Assembly (NCBI GenBank): GCA_026261815.1
Contig: JAMPIT010000884.1
Coordinates: 13,839,001 to 13,903,000 of the forward strand
DNA from: Monarcha castaneiventris obscurior
Taxonomy: Eukaryota; Chordata; Aves; Passeriformes; Monarchidae
Length of the DNA stretch: 64,000 nt
Direction: 5' to 3'
Numbering within the stretch: position 1 is the stretch's first letter; each line of letters starts with the position of its first letter. Below the pieces are notes generated by a model. It did no database searches, was not told the DNA's origin, and was given only the letters and a program-made list of their open reading frames with translations. The translations under genes were made by a program, and so were the position numbers. Positions 13,701 through 24,375 of this stretch are shown here, piece by piece.

Positions 13701-16700
13701 GCACACAGCTAATGTAAAGTAAACAAAACCAGACTTTCTCACTCAGAAAGAGACAAAACCCCTAAACAATGTAACCACATCTCCTGAGAACACATACAAG
13801 GTATCACCGCATTGCACGTTTTTTAACTCCAACTTTTGTCATTTGCATTTAGAAGAGGTGAGGAGGATATGGGGAAAGGATTCTGTCATTAGCAAATATT
13901 CCACTACTCAAAAAACCACAAAAAATAACCTGCAAAAAAGGTCAAAGTCTTAGCTAGCATCAACTTATTAAGACAACCCTATGCCAAAAGAAAACCACAG
14001 TATGCAATGGAAACAACTCCTTATCTGTCCCTGTTTTAGTGTATCTTTCCACCTTAAAACTAGAACAAATTCAATGTCACGGGAGAGAAAAAGAAATGTG
14101 TAAAATAGTCACCATTTGGTATTTACTTATTCTGAAAACGAGTGCACACATCCCAAGAAAAACAGTGTCCTTTAAAAATAATCACATTTCAGTGCAGTCT
14201 ATATACTGAGTCATTTGTTTGAAATGCCAGTCCAAGGAATGTTAAGATTTAGCTGACGATTATCTCCTCGACATTATCCCAATTTGATTATACTGTGTTT
14301 ACTACATCAAAGCCAAAAAAAGCACAGTAATAGATTCAGCAACACACCCACTTGGAACACTGAAGACCTATTATTAAAGAACCAGAAGAATAATTTTCAA
14401 AAGGTTTTTATTTTCAAACACAGTCTAGCATAAGATCTTACCATAAAGGAGGGTTGTTAAACACTTCTATTCAACCCACATATTTGAAGCTGTGCCTCAG
14501 AAGTTAGGTCAAATAATTTATGTGATCAGGAAACTTGACTATCCTTCTTGTCTAACTCTCTGACTGGACACACTGCAGGAATCCAACAGCCAGGTTTCAC
14601 GAGGCTGAAGCACCAAAAAGTGTGACATTAACATTCATTTCCTTGTAACTTTGTAACTCATATGGAACACAAACCAATGTATTTCTTTCAGACCTAACCA
14701 CAAACAAGCTTTCAATATGTTTAGTTTTAACATAGTTTTATTACGCCGTAATCGACATAACAAACACTAATATTCAGCAAATCAGTACACACAAATGAGC
14801 AGGTCATGGTTAAAAATCCACATGTGGGAATGTTTGTATAGCAGAAGGTCACAACAGCCCGTGCTGTTTGCCCCTCATGCAGAAGCCCCACAGTAGTTAA
14901 AATTCAGACACCCAGAATTATTATAATCAACACATCACCCAGAGTCACACTGCTTAGGATCAGAAGACAGTGATTATAACGTTGTCACCCTGTCTATGTT
15001 AGATCTCACATCCTCTCTAGCACCAGTAGGGCTGAATGTGAGACAGCTTTAAAAGGAGAAGCTATCACTGGGCAGGAATTCAAATTCAGCCTGAGACTCT
15101 ACACAACAAACCAGTATTTAACTAAGGATGCCAAACTGGTCAGACCACGTGAACCTTTCGGCAGGCCTAACAGCACCATCCCTGCTATCCTCCTACAGCT
15201 ATCAAATCACAGAGAAGTGTTTGTGCAACATGTTTTCAAAGGCAGCACGACTTCCAAACACAAACGGAGCTATTTTGTGTTGGCTATCAGCAAAACAATC
15301 ATCAGCTCCATGTACATCCTAACAGTTACAGTAGCACCTTGAATGGGAGATCGTGGAAGGGCAAGAGTACACAAACAACCTACCACTCAGTAAGTCTGTC
15401 CAGAATAGCATCAGTCGCTCTACAATAGCTGTTCACACACTTTTTCATTCCACGAAAACTCAAGCTGCTATTTTCCAGTTACTACAGCTGGCCAACACAC
15501 TGTTCATAGGCTTATTCTACAAGAAAAGGTTCCACCTCACGGTCTAGAAGAATTTTTTTTTTTGTATACACACGCAGACACAGCTTGCTTTAATTCTCAC
15601 TTGTCTTCTTCATTTAATGATCTTCACAGAACTCCAGAGGTGAAATTCTCAATGGAGCCCTGTCCTCAGTCTGGTGTACTTCTGGTCAGCTGCTACACAA
15701 TTTGTGCAATGTGAATTGCAAGGAGGCAAAATAGAACAGGAAAACAAACATGCTGCCTATTCATAAGTAGTCTGCCCTCCTAGACAGTACAGCACCTATT
15801 CTGGTCAGATTTTTGGAAGCATTACTCTTCAGTATGTGTTTTTAACTTTTGTTTAGGACCAAATCAAACACACTCATAAAATAAACCATGAAACACGTAA
15901 ATAACATCCACCCCACACTTTCTACAGTGCATCTCACCCAGAGCAGCAACCTTGTCCTCAACGCTACAACACAGAAAAAACCTACATGCAGCCTATAAAC
16001 TCTATTTGTAACCTTCACTCATAAAAGTTATCCCACTGATGACATTATTAAAGACGGCAAACCAAACACACAGTGCAGTGAGTAAAAACTCCTGAATGAA
16101 TCAAGAAAAGCCTGTGAATTGTTAAATAGAAGAAAAAGAAGCCTATTAACCAGACAAATATACATAGGTGCCACTTAAAAATTTTCCAGATACGGATGTT
16201 CTAACTATGTGCAGAGGAAAAGCTTGTAAGAAGTTTGTACAGATCCAACCAATGCACCCTCTGGTCTTCTACACAAGAGCTTTATTTTCACTTCTCTCAT
16301 CCAAAAAGACAATACACAAACCAAGTCTACCACAGTGAACGTGCTCCTCAAAACATACTACAACCTGAACAAAAAAATATAATGGAAATCAATGCTAGAA
16401 GCAGGAGGTCTGCAAAGAAAATGGCCAAATCAAACCTTCAGTGTGGCTTTAAACAACGTAATTAGAGAACAGGGCTGAAATCAAGACTCTTCTCCCACTG
16501 ATGAAGAAAGATCTTGCCTTTGTGAAAGCACTTATGGCACAAGAGGGTACACACACATTTCCAACAGACAAATTCAAGGTATTCTCAGCTTGCAAGGATG
16601 TTTGTTGCTAGATGGTTACATTTACAGCAGAAATTGCATTTGAATCTGCATCCTCAAACAACTTTAATTAACGCAAATGTCAAGAAATTATTTTAGCTGT

Positions 16701-16727
16701 GCAGATTCAGTAAACAGAGGACTACAT

Positions 16728-16769
16728 ATCCTATGACAGATTTAAATGGATTTAAATCTGTCATAGGAT
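16728..16769. repeat. Perfect 20-bp inverted repeat with 2-base loop
   Basis: The left arm at 16728-16747 (ATCCTATGACAGATTTAAAT) and the right arm at 16750-16769 are exact reverse complements, separated only by GG at 16748-16749. The structure sits in PLEKHA5 intron 3, about 105 bases downstream of the exon 3 donor in transcript direction. The pre-mRNA could form a long uninterrupted stem here, although a 2-base loop is sterically tight and a few closing pairs would open. No target-site duplication or transposon ends were recognised. Confidence 0.95.
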
Positions 16770-16873
16770 TTATAGGATAACAATTAAGTACAGTTTGGAA
16801 TGCATTCAAAATTACAGTGACATTTAGACAAACTAATTGAAAATTATAGCATTGTGACAAACATTCAACTTAC

Positions 16874-16931
16874 TTTACATAATATCTTGCACCTTCAAAA
16901 GTATACGCTTCCTCCCAACCTGTGGGTAAGT
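16874..16931 (-). CDS. PLEKHA5: PLEKHA5 coding exon 3 (first half of WW domain 2)
   Basis: This 58-base exon is too short to stand out as an open reading frame but is clear by splice signals and protein match. The acceptor is a pyrimidine-rich tract ending TTTTCCAG just above 16931, and the donor is AAA then GTAAGT just below 16874. Two bases complete Asp56 with the last base of exon 2. Eighteen codons follow, and two bases are left over that would give Asn75 with a T from exon 4. The peptide reads DLPTGWEEAYTFEGARYYV, the start of the second WW domain, with Trp61 as its first signature residue and Tyr72-Tyr73 in the central strand. The order and phase (exon 2 ends on base 1, exon 3 starts on base 2) fit exactly. 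The remaining half of the domain, with the second Trp-equivalent and Pro, must lie in an exon left of this window. Confidence 0.92.
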
Positions 16932-17742
16932 CTGGAAAACAAGCAGCAAAACATTCCAATTACCTTTTGAAATGATGCTAGCCATACTGGTCTACTCCCT
17001 AGCACTAAGGGAGTTAAAATACTGTGTCTGACCCCCCTTGTTGAAACCTTTAGTCCCAGGAACGAGTATTTTAGAATTGACTCACAAGACTCTCTTACTG
17101 TCAATTTTGTAAGCCAAGAGAAGCTACACGTGAAAATCTGATTTGGGGTTGTCATTCTCAAATAATAACAAAGATGGTTTAAGTGTGCCCTTGTTTAAAG
17201 TTCCTTCCTTTGAACAGCAACTCAGGGTCATCGCCAGATCTCCCTGCCTTGAACTTCAGCAGCATCAGATTACCTGGCAAGCAGAGACCTATACAAAAAT
17301 CCATCTAGCTGAGTTACATGCAAGTCACCAGCTTCTGAACAGGCACGACATCAACTACACCACAGAGCATTAGCATTGTATTAGCATAATTCCACCACTG
17401 TTGTGACTATTAAAGTGTTCCTGCAGTGTTTACAACTCTGTTGCATTTTACATGAAAATAATTCTCCATGTAAATCTAGTGGAGGATGTGGGTACATCTC
17501 TTCCTTTCTATTACCACTTCTAAGAGTCAGGAGTCCAGATATAAAAACCTCCATACCACGAATGGTCAGTATTTCTCAAGTAACCATTTCCTGGTGCAAT
17601 GGAAGCTCTAGAGATGCTGGGCACCTCCATGCACCTCTAGATGCACCACTACCCTTAAAAGTCTGCCCCCTCAATCAAAATAATGATTGATACGTAGTGC
17701 TCTCTCATTGAATTATAAAAGCAAGAATGCATTTCCTAAAGG

Positions 17743-17758
17743 AAAAAAAAAAAAAAAA
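17743..17758 (+). repeat. Poly(A) run of 16
   Basis: A simple run in intron 2. In the pre-mRNA it is a U run about 0.8 kb upstream of the exon 3 acceptor, too far to be its polypyrimidine tract. Confidence 0.9.
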
Positions 17759-18787
17759 TCAGTCTGGGTTTTGTGGTGGTTTTTATCCCCTTCATTACTT
17801 GTTTGCTCTGGCTGCTTTTTTCTTCACTCCCATCTTTCCAGAACAAAAATCAAGGTGTCTTTCGATAACGGCACGGGGCAAAGTACAGCTAACAGGAAGT
17901 CTCTCCAGCACAAGTATTTATGGCTGCTATAAGAACTTAGCAAAAAATACCCTTCCAGTACTGAATAGCTCAAAGAATGAAAAGCACTTCAATTCATAAT
18001 GGAGGACAGAGCTTTCCTTGCCATCTAGAATATGCCTCACAGAATTGTTTAACAGAGAGCTTTACAACAATATGCATCTGCAAAAGAAGTGCCATTCACT
18101 CAAAATTGTTTCTTTAGAGAAGACGTTCTGAACATAATTTGACTAGGTTCCAAAACAATGGTCAGAGCAAAAGAAGAGATAAACCCCAGAATTAATCTGT
18201 TTGATTATATCTATGTATGGAGAGATTCATTAACGTACACATGAATGAGGAAAACTATTGGAACAGATTTGGTTTTTAGACACTTTGGTATCTGATTGAT
18301 AAATTATGGCCAATGTATCCCAAGGTCACGCCTCAGTCTTGTGCTCAGAAACAAGTTTCATTTACCTGATGATAACTCTGCTCTATTACATACAATACTC
18401 CTGACACTCAAAAGCAAACTGCACTTCCTTTAGAAGGCACTTAACAGCAGAAACAAACGAGACACTTGGAAAATTACTGGGAAATCATCCGTCAACACAG
18501 ACAGTGGGAATAGTTTAAAAAAAGAACTAATACTCAGCTAATGCTAGTGTTGTACAAGCAAAGCAGTAAAGCACTTCACACACATCTGCCCCCATGCATA
18601 TTGCTGTAGATGAAGGCCACTTTCTCAATCTGAGCACTGAAAGCAGGAGCAAGAGGAGCCTGATAGCAATCAGTAGTTCTATTTCCCAGCATTAAATGAC
18701 TTCTTACAAACAACAGAATCTTCATTGCAAATCAAACTGCACAGTTCTAATAGCCAGAAACCTGTGGTTTTTAAACTATTCCCAACT

Positions 18788-18843
18788 CAACCCCCCACAA
18801 AAAAAACCCCCAAAACCAAAAACAAACAAACAAAAAAAAATAA
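18788..18843 (+). repeat. A/C-rich low-complexity tract
   Basis: CCCCCAC, A runs and CAAA words in PLEKHA5 intron 2, of the same kind as the tracts at 31484 and 61603. Confidence 0.85.
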
Positions 18844-19776
18844 AGGCTGCCCACTGTTTTCTAAAGGGCTGTTTCTGATTCGTCAACACATAAGTATTAA
18901 CCAAACATAAAAAGCAAATAATCTGATACAGACCAATTCACTTGCAGATTTCCCTGTGATTATCCAAGTGATTATATACATGAAAACAACTGCACGTATT
19001 ACTACACTCCACCACCTCCCAGTGGCATATGCAGCCTGTGTGCAATTCCAGCAGTCAAGAGTTTGGCTCCGGGTTCTCAGAGTGTCTGCTGTAAATCCTC
19101 CTCCTCCAGCACCTCCTGCTGCTACTTCTCCAGAGTGGAACAAACAGCAGAAGCAAAGACTGATTCCACCCTCCTCCCTCCAAGTTATTTCTAATGTTTC
19201 AAGTCCCTTTTCCTCCTACCTATTCCACCTCTCTCAGTCACTTAGAAACCACACACTCAGCCTAGATGGAAGCGCAGGGAGAAAAAGGGTTTCTAGGTGA
19301 CTAGCGAAATCAGCCTCTATATTTCTAGTACACCTATCGTGGTTAAATCTAGGTACTGCTGGAAATAGAAATACGATGAGTGGTTTCATGCTAAACGGAG
19401 GAAGGATGCTGCGCAGGTGGATAACCGGGGTAGCCAGCAAGGAGCACGAGAGGAACGAGGCGGTCTCTAATGGTAACTATACAGCCTCGTAGGGGTGATA
19501 CAAGGCAACGGAGGGAAAGCAGAGACAGATACATTACACAGGCACAACTCGGGGGCAAGGGAAGAAGGCGCTTTAAGAAACTGGCAAGCAGGATGGACAT
19601 GCAGGACTGCACGGCGACTGCAGCGCTGCTCACCCCGGGGGGAACAACTGCGCGAAGTGCGGGGAAAGCGGGATCAGGAGTTGTCCCGGGGGGCTGCGGC
19701 GGCTCCGCGGGGGCCCCGGGCTGAGCCCGCCCGGGGCAGGGGCGGGCGGGGGCGGCCGAGCCGGGGCAGGGCCGGG

Positions 19777-19810
19777 GGCTCCGGGCTGGGCTCCGGGCTG
19801 GGCTCCGGGC
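19777..19810. repeat. 12-bp tandem repeat with G runs in the start of intron 2
   Basis: The unit GGCTCCGGGCTG occurs at 19777-19788 and 19789-19800, and a third partial copy follows at 19801-19810. The plus strand carries repeated GGG tracts at short spacing, together with the preceding GGGG and GGGGG runs from about 19763, so it has clear G-quadruplex potential on the template strand immediately after the exon 2 donor. Confidence 0.85.
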
Positions 19811-19820
19811 AGGGTCCTAC

Positions 19821-19897
19821 CTGCGCTGCGGCGGTGCCCGGTGATCACGGCCTCGCCGGTGAGCGGGTGCAGCCAGGTCGTGCTCTTCGCCTCCTCG
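19821..19897 (-). CDS. PLEKHA5: PLEKHA5 coding exon 2 (end of WW domain 1)
   Basis: This 77-base exon is bounded by a CCCCGCAG acceptor just above 19897 and a CAG then GTAGGA donor just below 19821. It opens with one base that completes Asn30, adds 25 residues and leaves one base for the next codon, so phase is kept on both sides. The peptide is EEAKSTTWLHPLTG followed by EAVITGHRRSA. It supplies the second conserved Trp (residue 38) and Pro41 of WW domain 1, which are expected to bind proline-rich partner peptides. The TGEAVxTGHRR stretch is characteristic of PLEKHA5 in vertebrates as I know the family. The exon lies inside the CpG island and is very GC-rich, unlike the AT-rich exon 3. The tail HRRSA seems shorter by about two residues than the mammalian HRRQST version; this comparison is from memory and should be checked by alignment. 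Confidence 0.93.
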
Positions 19898-20026
19898 CTG
19901 CGGGGACGGACACACGGACCGAGTCAGGCAGGCGCAGCCCCGCCGCCCCCTGCTCCCCCTCCTCCCCTTCCCCTCACGCCCCTCCCGGCCCGGCCCCGCT
20001 CCCCTCCTGGCCGGCCCCGCGCTCAC
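19898..20026 (-). other. PLEKHA5: PLEKHA5 intron 1 (129 bp, G-rich on the transcribed-sense strand)
   Basis: The intron is defined by a GTGAGC donor at 20026 and a CCGCAG acceptor at 19898. It is only 129 bases and lies wholly in the CpG island. On the plus strand it holds long C runs (19938-19990), so the pre-mRNA carries many G runs of three to five, a composition known to help define very short introns and able to form G-quadruplexes. No branch point could be assigned with confidence. Confidence 0.88.
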
Positions 20027-20115
20027 TTGATGAAGAAGACGCGGCCGCCCTGGCTGATCCCGTAACTCCAGCTGCCGGGCAGCGCCCGCAGCCGCTCCGC
20101 GCTCAGCTCCGCCAT
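20027..20115 (-). CDS. PLEKHA5: PLEKHA5 coding exon 1 (start codon to first donor)
   Basis: This exon encodes the first 29 residues plus two bases of the next codon. The start codon is at 20115-20113 in a strong context (GCC before ATG, G after). The peptide runs from MAELSAERLRALPGSW to GGRVFFI and carries the N-terminal half of a WW domain: LPGSW with Trp16, then the GISQGGRVFFI strand region. The exon ends in a canonical donor (AA then GTGAGC, GT at 20026-20025). Spliced to exon 2 it gives the FFINEEAKSTTWLHP segment that distinguishes PLEKHA5 from its paralogues PLEKHA6 and PLEKHA7. From family knowledge, PLEKHA5 is a cytoplasmic adaptor with two N-terminal WW domains and a phosphoinositide-binding PH domain, linked to microtubules, junctions and PDZD11 binding. 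The reading frame stays open upstream to 20610, but I choose 20115 because the product then matches the usual short PLEKHA5 N terminus. Confidence 0.93.
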
Positions 20116-20325
20116 GGCCGAGGCGCCGCAGCCGGGGAGAGCTGAGGGGAGCGCGGGCGGGGGGGCGGCGCGGGCACGAGCAGCGAGCGCGTCCCCGCCG
20201 CGGCCGCCGCCAACACCTTGGGGAGGGGAGGGGAGGAGAGGGGAGGGCGCAGCGCCCGCCCCGCCCGGGCCGGGCCCGCCTCGCCCCGCCCGCCGCCGCG
20301 GGGCCGCGCTGGCCGCGGGGGCGCG

Positions 20326-20372
20326 CCCGGGCGGGCGGGGGCGGGTTCCGGCGGGCGGGAGGGAAGGAGGGA
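20326..20372 (+). other. G-quadruplex-prone G-run cluster in the promoter
   Basis: The plus strand has closely spaced GGG and GGGG runs (GGGCGGGCGGGGGCGGG followed by GGCGGGCGGGAGGG). These fit the standard four-run quadruplex pattern and also supply several Sp/KLF-type GC boxes. It lies about 215-255 bases upstream of the PLEKHA5 start codon, on the non-transcribed side of the likely promoter core. Folding in vivo is inference. Confidence 0.6.
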
Positions 20373-20620
20373 GCCGCGGGGATGAGGGAGCGCCGGGAGG
20401 CGGCCGGGCCGGCCCGGGGGCGGAGGGCGGGATCCGGTGTGCGGAGGCGCCGGTGGCAGCGGCTGTGCTGGGGGAAGGCAGGGACGGCGGGAGGGAGCCG
20501 CACCCGGCCGCTGGGAGCCCAGCGCAGGGCGCCTCATCCCCGGCCCCGCTTGTTCGCACCCCAGCGCTCCAACTCCGGAATCCTCGGCTACGCCGCTGGC
20601 AGCCCCTCATCGGGTCCTCA

Positions 20621-23600
20621 CGGACAAAGGAAATCGAAAGTTTTGTCCAATTTCCTCCCCGGGTGAACGCGATCTTCTTACACCTACCGCTTCAGGCTTT
20701 TCGGAAATTTCTTACATAAAGGCTTAGTCCTCAAAATATAAAGAGATGACATATTTTTCCTTCGTGCAAACCGTGCTGTCTGTGGTTTGTGCCCGTCTTC
20801 CAAAAGAGGTCTGGGATATGGCGTGGATCTGTGTTTTCAGTGTTTCAGGGAGGTGGCAGTAATTCAGGTAAAATCCACAGCTGCAGAAATGAATCTCTGT
20901 GCCTGTGTGTACTTTAATTCACATGAATAATCTGATTGCATGTGCATTTATGCATAGCCATACACCCCTTCGATTTAAGTTATACATGACAGATGTAAAT
21001 TACTGAAACCGTGCCGTGGCCATGATATTTCTAAGAGATCCTTGCTTTGCAAAACCACTTTCTGAATAAGCACTAAGGCTGGGAAGTCTCGCAGCATTCC
21101 TGTGCCCACAAAACATTTGTAATTCACAGCTGGCAGTATTTTGCACAGGCAGCTTTGTCCTCTCTTCCATCCTTAACACCTTAGGAAAAATAAAATTGGA
21201 CAGACAAGCTGTTGTGTGGTTTGGTCCCCATCATACCATGTGGTCAAAACTTTAAATCCCTGTTGTCCCACACAAGATATTCCAGACACGAAGAGCAGTG
21301 AATGTGAGAAGATCTGGAGTTACCTTTAAGTAACTGGATACAAGATAAGAGTTCCTCCCTGTCCAGCAATACCCTTCCTTTCCACTCAGCACCGACAGCA
21401 CCTGAGATTTATAGACTACCAGAGGAACGATACACTGGGGAAAACACAAGTTATTCTATAAACAGTTCCCTTCTCTCCTAAGAGCAAGAGCCCTTAGATG
21501 ATGAGTAAAGTGAGTAATGGCTCTTCCTGTGAAGGGCTGTGGAAAGCTACCTGGCAACAGCAAGGGAGAAATCATGTGCGTTTTGGGCTCCTGAGGTGGT
21601 AGTGGTCATGTCCTAATATTTCCCCACGCAGCCTAAGTAAAACACAGAGTAAATGCTCTTAATCCCTAGAACAGTGGATACCTTCCACTGCAGAATCAGT
21701 TCTTTTCCCTAGCAGAGAAGTGCATGCAGCACAGCTAGACTTATATTGGCCTAGATCCATAAATTAGGTATTTAGGTAGAATTTAGGTACATAAATCCTG
21801 CCCAGTCCTGGCATGTGCTTCGCCAGATGGCTTCCTTAGGCAACTAAGTTCTGCCTGTCCTTTGCTTTGCAGCCTGTTTCTGCTTTGCATGTGCTTAGAA
21901 TTGCTGCCATCTTGGTAAAACCAGGATCATGGTACTTAAAAAATGCCCAAACATTTCTGAATTCTCAGGCAAGGCATTATTGCCCCAAATGCCACTGAGG
22001 CTGGATTAATTGTCCGTGTTCAGGCCACACCTACGAAGGACGTACGAGTTTCGTTTCTGAATAACTCACAGCAAACAGGCTGGCTGGCAGCAGAGTCATC
22101 ACCACGAGCACTACAGGGAACACGTTCAGCCTCAAGGATGAAGGGCATTTAAAACCATGCCACTCTCTTCCCAGGAAAATGGCTTTTGCTCCAAGCTACA
22201 AGGTATTCTGAAGCTGAGACTATTCTATGAGGATACTGAAGGTGCTCCTCCTCCCCCTTTGAAGTCACATTATTTTGCAAATATAATTATTGTGCTGTAG
22301 GGTGGTGGCATGACTTGCTGGTCTCATGAATAGGAAGCTCAGCCAGGGAGTGATGGAAGACCTTGGTTCTATTTCACCCAGGGACATTCGGTTCAGGGAC
22401 TCAAGTATTTTATGTTAAGTAGCCATCAAATAAAATGTATTTTACAAATGCTAATTCTGCCAGGTGCTATGCACCCTGAACTCCCAGTGATTTCTGGGAG
22501 CCCGAAGTTTTACCATTTTGTGGAACAAAGGGTATGAGGGAAACCACATCAGCATCATTTGTGCAGGCTGGTACTGGCAGTTTTTCGTTCTGAAGGCTCC
22601 TGTAGGTTCCACAGTTAAAACTTTTGCTTCACAGTTAGTGTAAAATTTGGATCAAAACAAATCATACATGGAGTTTTTTGCAAAGTTCAGTAATGGTACA
22701 TATTTTCTACAGTCAGATAAGTACTTGAAGGCTCTTAAAAGAGGGACTCAGGAACAACATTTGAAAAAAAAAAAAGGATACCTCAATAAGGGGAGTAAAA
22801 CTCTTCTTTGAAAGCAGTTTATATCACCATAAAGACTGCATGCATAATTCAGGACACTACATATAGTACCTTTCACATCATTCTTTTTTACTATAGAAAT
22901 GAACTAATGATTCCAAGTGCAAAACTGGTCAGTGTGATTTATAAAACTCAGAGAAATCCATCAGAATGCTGCCATCTGGCCAATGATTTTTTTTTTTTTC
23001 CCAGAAGAGTTGAAGGCAGACTCTTTAAGTGGTGACCACCATTGGCACAGCTGTTCTCTGCTCTCTGTATGTATGGCCTTATTTATCTGCTGCTCCTGTC
23101 ACCGATGGGAAGCAGATAGAGGATGTGGAGCAGGCTGTTAATCTGGGAGACAGAGCCCTCCCATCAGTACACTGGCCCCCACCACTGGGAGCTTGGGGTG
23201 AAGTAAAAACCCAGCTCCACTGAGATTTTTCCCATGTTTCTCCATAGCTTCTCCAAGATTCTTTCCTTCCTCTTTCACCTCCACATGACAGTAGCTCTCC
23301 TAGCAACTCCCTCAGGGTCAGGGAGTACTAAGTGAGACTATTGATGTTTTAAGAAAATCGTTTTGGCTCAATAATGTATTCATAATCAAAATACTTAAAA
23401 TTCCTGGGGCAAAGGAACCCTGCCCACAGAACAATGAATCCCTTTAAATGGGATTAATTAAAAGCAGCGTTGGGAGAACATTCATTGAATAAGACTCAGA
23501 GAATTCCATCCACACCTCTCCCAACAGGTATGAGGTGACAACAAACATGATGAGCCGAGTAAAAAAGGGCCAGACATAAGCATAGCACCCAACAAAGCCT

Positions 23601-23623
23601 CTGAAGCAGGGAGTGGACTGCAG
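20621..23623. other. PLEKHA5 upstream flank, no gene seen
   Basis: AT-rich single-copy sequence lies between the CpG island and the first CR1 copy. A stretch near 21745-21850 with repeated TTAGGTA and TTTAGG words, and one near 22340-22450 (ACCTTGGTTCTATTTCACCC), faintly resemble old amniote SINE or MIR-type repeats, but I would not name either. No open frame here resembles a known protein. Confidence 0.5.
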
Positions 23624-24375
23624 TCATAGAATCACAGAACATCCTGAGTTGGAAGGGACCCACAAGGGTCATCAAAGTCCAACTCCTGGCCCTGCACAGA
23701 GTCACACCATGTGCCTGAGAGAGTTTTCCAAACCCTTTTTGAACTCTGTCAGGCTTGGGGCCGTGACCACTCCCCTGGGGAGCCTGTTCCAGTGCCCAAC
23801 CACCCTCTGGGTAGAAAACCCTTTCCTAATATCCAGCCTAACCCTCCCCTGACACAACTTCAGGTCACTACCTTGGGTCCTGCCACTGGTTGTGAGAGTG
23901 AAGAGATCAGTGCCTGCCCCTCCTCTTCCCCCTATGAGTCATTTGTCTCCCCTCAGTCTCCTCCTCTCCAGGCTGAACAGACCAAGTACCCTCAGCTGCT
24001 GCTCACACAGCTTCCCCTCAAGGCCCCTCACCATCTTTGTGGCCTCCTTTGGACACTTTCTAACATCTTCATAATTTTTTTTCTTTTGTTGTGGCACACA
24101 AAATGCCCCCAGCACTCGAGGTGAGGCTGTCCCAGCCCCGAGCAGAGCAGGACAATCCCTCCCTTGCCCGGCTGGCGATGCTGTGCCTGATGCCCCCAGG
24201 ACAGGGATGTCCCTCCTGGCTGCCAGGGCACTGCTGCCTCATGTTGCCTCATGTCCAACTTGCCCTCAACCAGGACCCCCAGGTCCCTTTCCAAGGCATT
24301 CTGTTAGTCCCCAGCCTGTCCCTACAGCCAGGACTGCCCCATCCCAGGTGCAGACGCTTCACCTAAAGCCCCTCC
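23624..24375 (-). mobile_element. CR1 LINE, 3' part with ORF2 C-terminal remnant
   Basis: Read on the minus strand this is a 5'-truncated CR1 non-LTR retrotransposon. Its 3' terminus at 23624 shows the family's GTTCTGTGATTCTATGA-type repeats just after the GGTCCCTTCCAA-type block. Further in, the minus-strand frame at 24294-24028 begins ERDLGVLVEGKLDM and includes a PHLECWG segment and LESVQRR, corresponding to the end of the CR1 reverse transcriptase protein. The LGLFSLERRRLRGD-type segment follows near 23980-23930. The protein is interrupted by frameshifts and a divergent central stretch, so the copy is dead. The upstream boundary near 24375 is approximate. CR1 is the dominant LINE of birds, which is the main reason for assigning the window to a bird-like genome. 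Confidence 0.93.

Larger units (their letters stand above)
1..16873 (-). other. PLEKHA5: PLEKHA5 intron 3 (5' part; continues past the window edge)
   Basis: Everything left of the exon 3 donor should be intron 3. I searched the minus strand by eye for the next expected exon (the NHNERKVTCKHPVTG segment completing WW domain 2) and did not find it, so the intron is probably longer than 16.8 kb. The content is AT-rich single-copy sequence with many short A runs. Individual items are listed separately: a 52-bp tandem duplication (2209-2312), a TA microsatellite (7709-7723) and a perfect hairpin (16728-16769). I found no clear CR1 copy here. Open frames in this stretch (for example 3403-3750, 11504-11821 and 9748-10128) look like chance. 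Confidence 0.75.
16932..19820 (-). other. PLEKHA5: PLEKHA5 intron 2
   Basis: This 2889-base intron is bounded by the exon 2 donor (GTAGGA) and the exon 3 acceptor (TTTTCCAG). The first few hundred bases in transcript direction (about 19480-19820) are CpG island; the rest is AT-rich. It contains a 16-base A run (17743-17758) and an A/C-rich low-complexity tract (18788-18843). I see no further exon or recognisable transposable element in it. Confidence 0.85.
19480..20620 (-). promoter_or_regulatory. PLEKHA5: CpG island promoter of PLEKHA5
   Basis: Dense CpG and GC content begins in intron 2 and ends about 500 bases upstream of the start codon, with an abrupt return to AT-rich sequence past about 20650. 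It contains many GC-box-like GGGCGG and GGCGGG cores (for example around 19740, 20330 and 20410) and no TATA box that I can see. This is the usual layout of a broad, widely expressed vertebrate promoter. The transcription start cannot be fixed from sequence; it should lie within 20116-20600, giving a very GC-rich 5' untranslated region. Large open frames on both strands here come from the lack of AT-rich stop codons and are not genes. Confidence 0.88.

Noticed and set aside
16728..16769. Hairpin considered as a microRNA precursor
   Set aside because: A 2-base loop with 20 perfect pairs is too short and has no proper terminal loop for a standard precursor.
19495..20719. Large open frames of about 140-228 codons on both strands across the CpG island
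   Set aside because: They overlap each other in several frames and are rich in Pro, Ala, Arg and Gly, as expected from GC-rich DNA lacking stop codons. Only the spliced PLEKHA5 frame has protein-family support.
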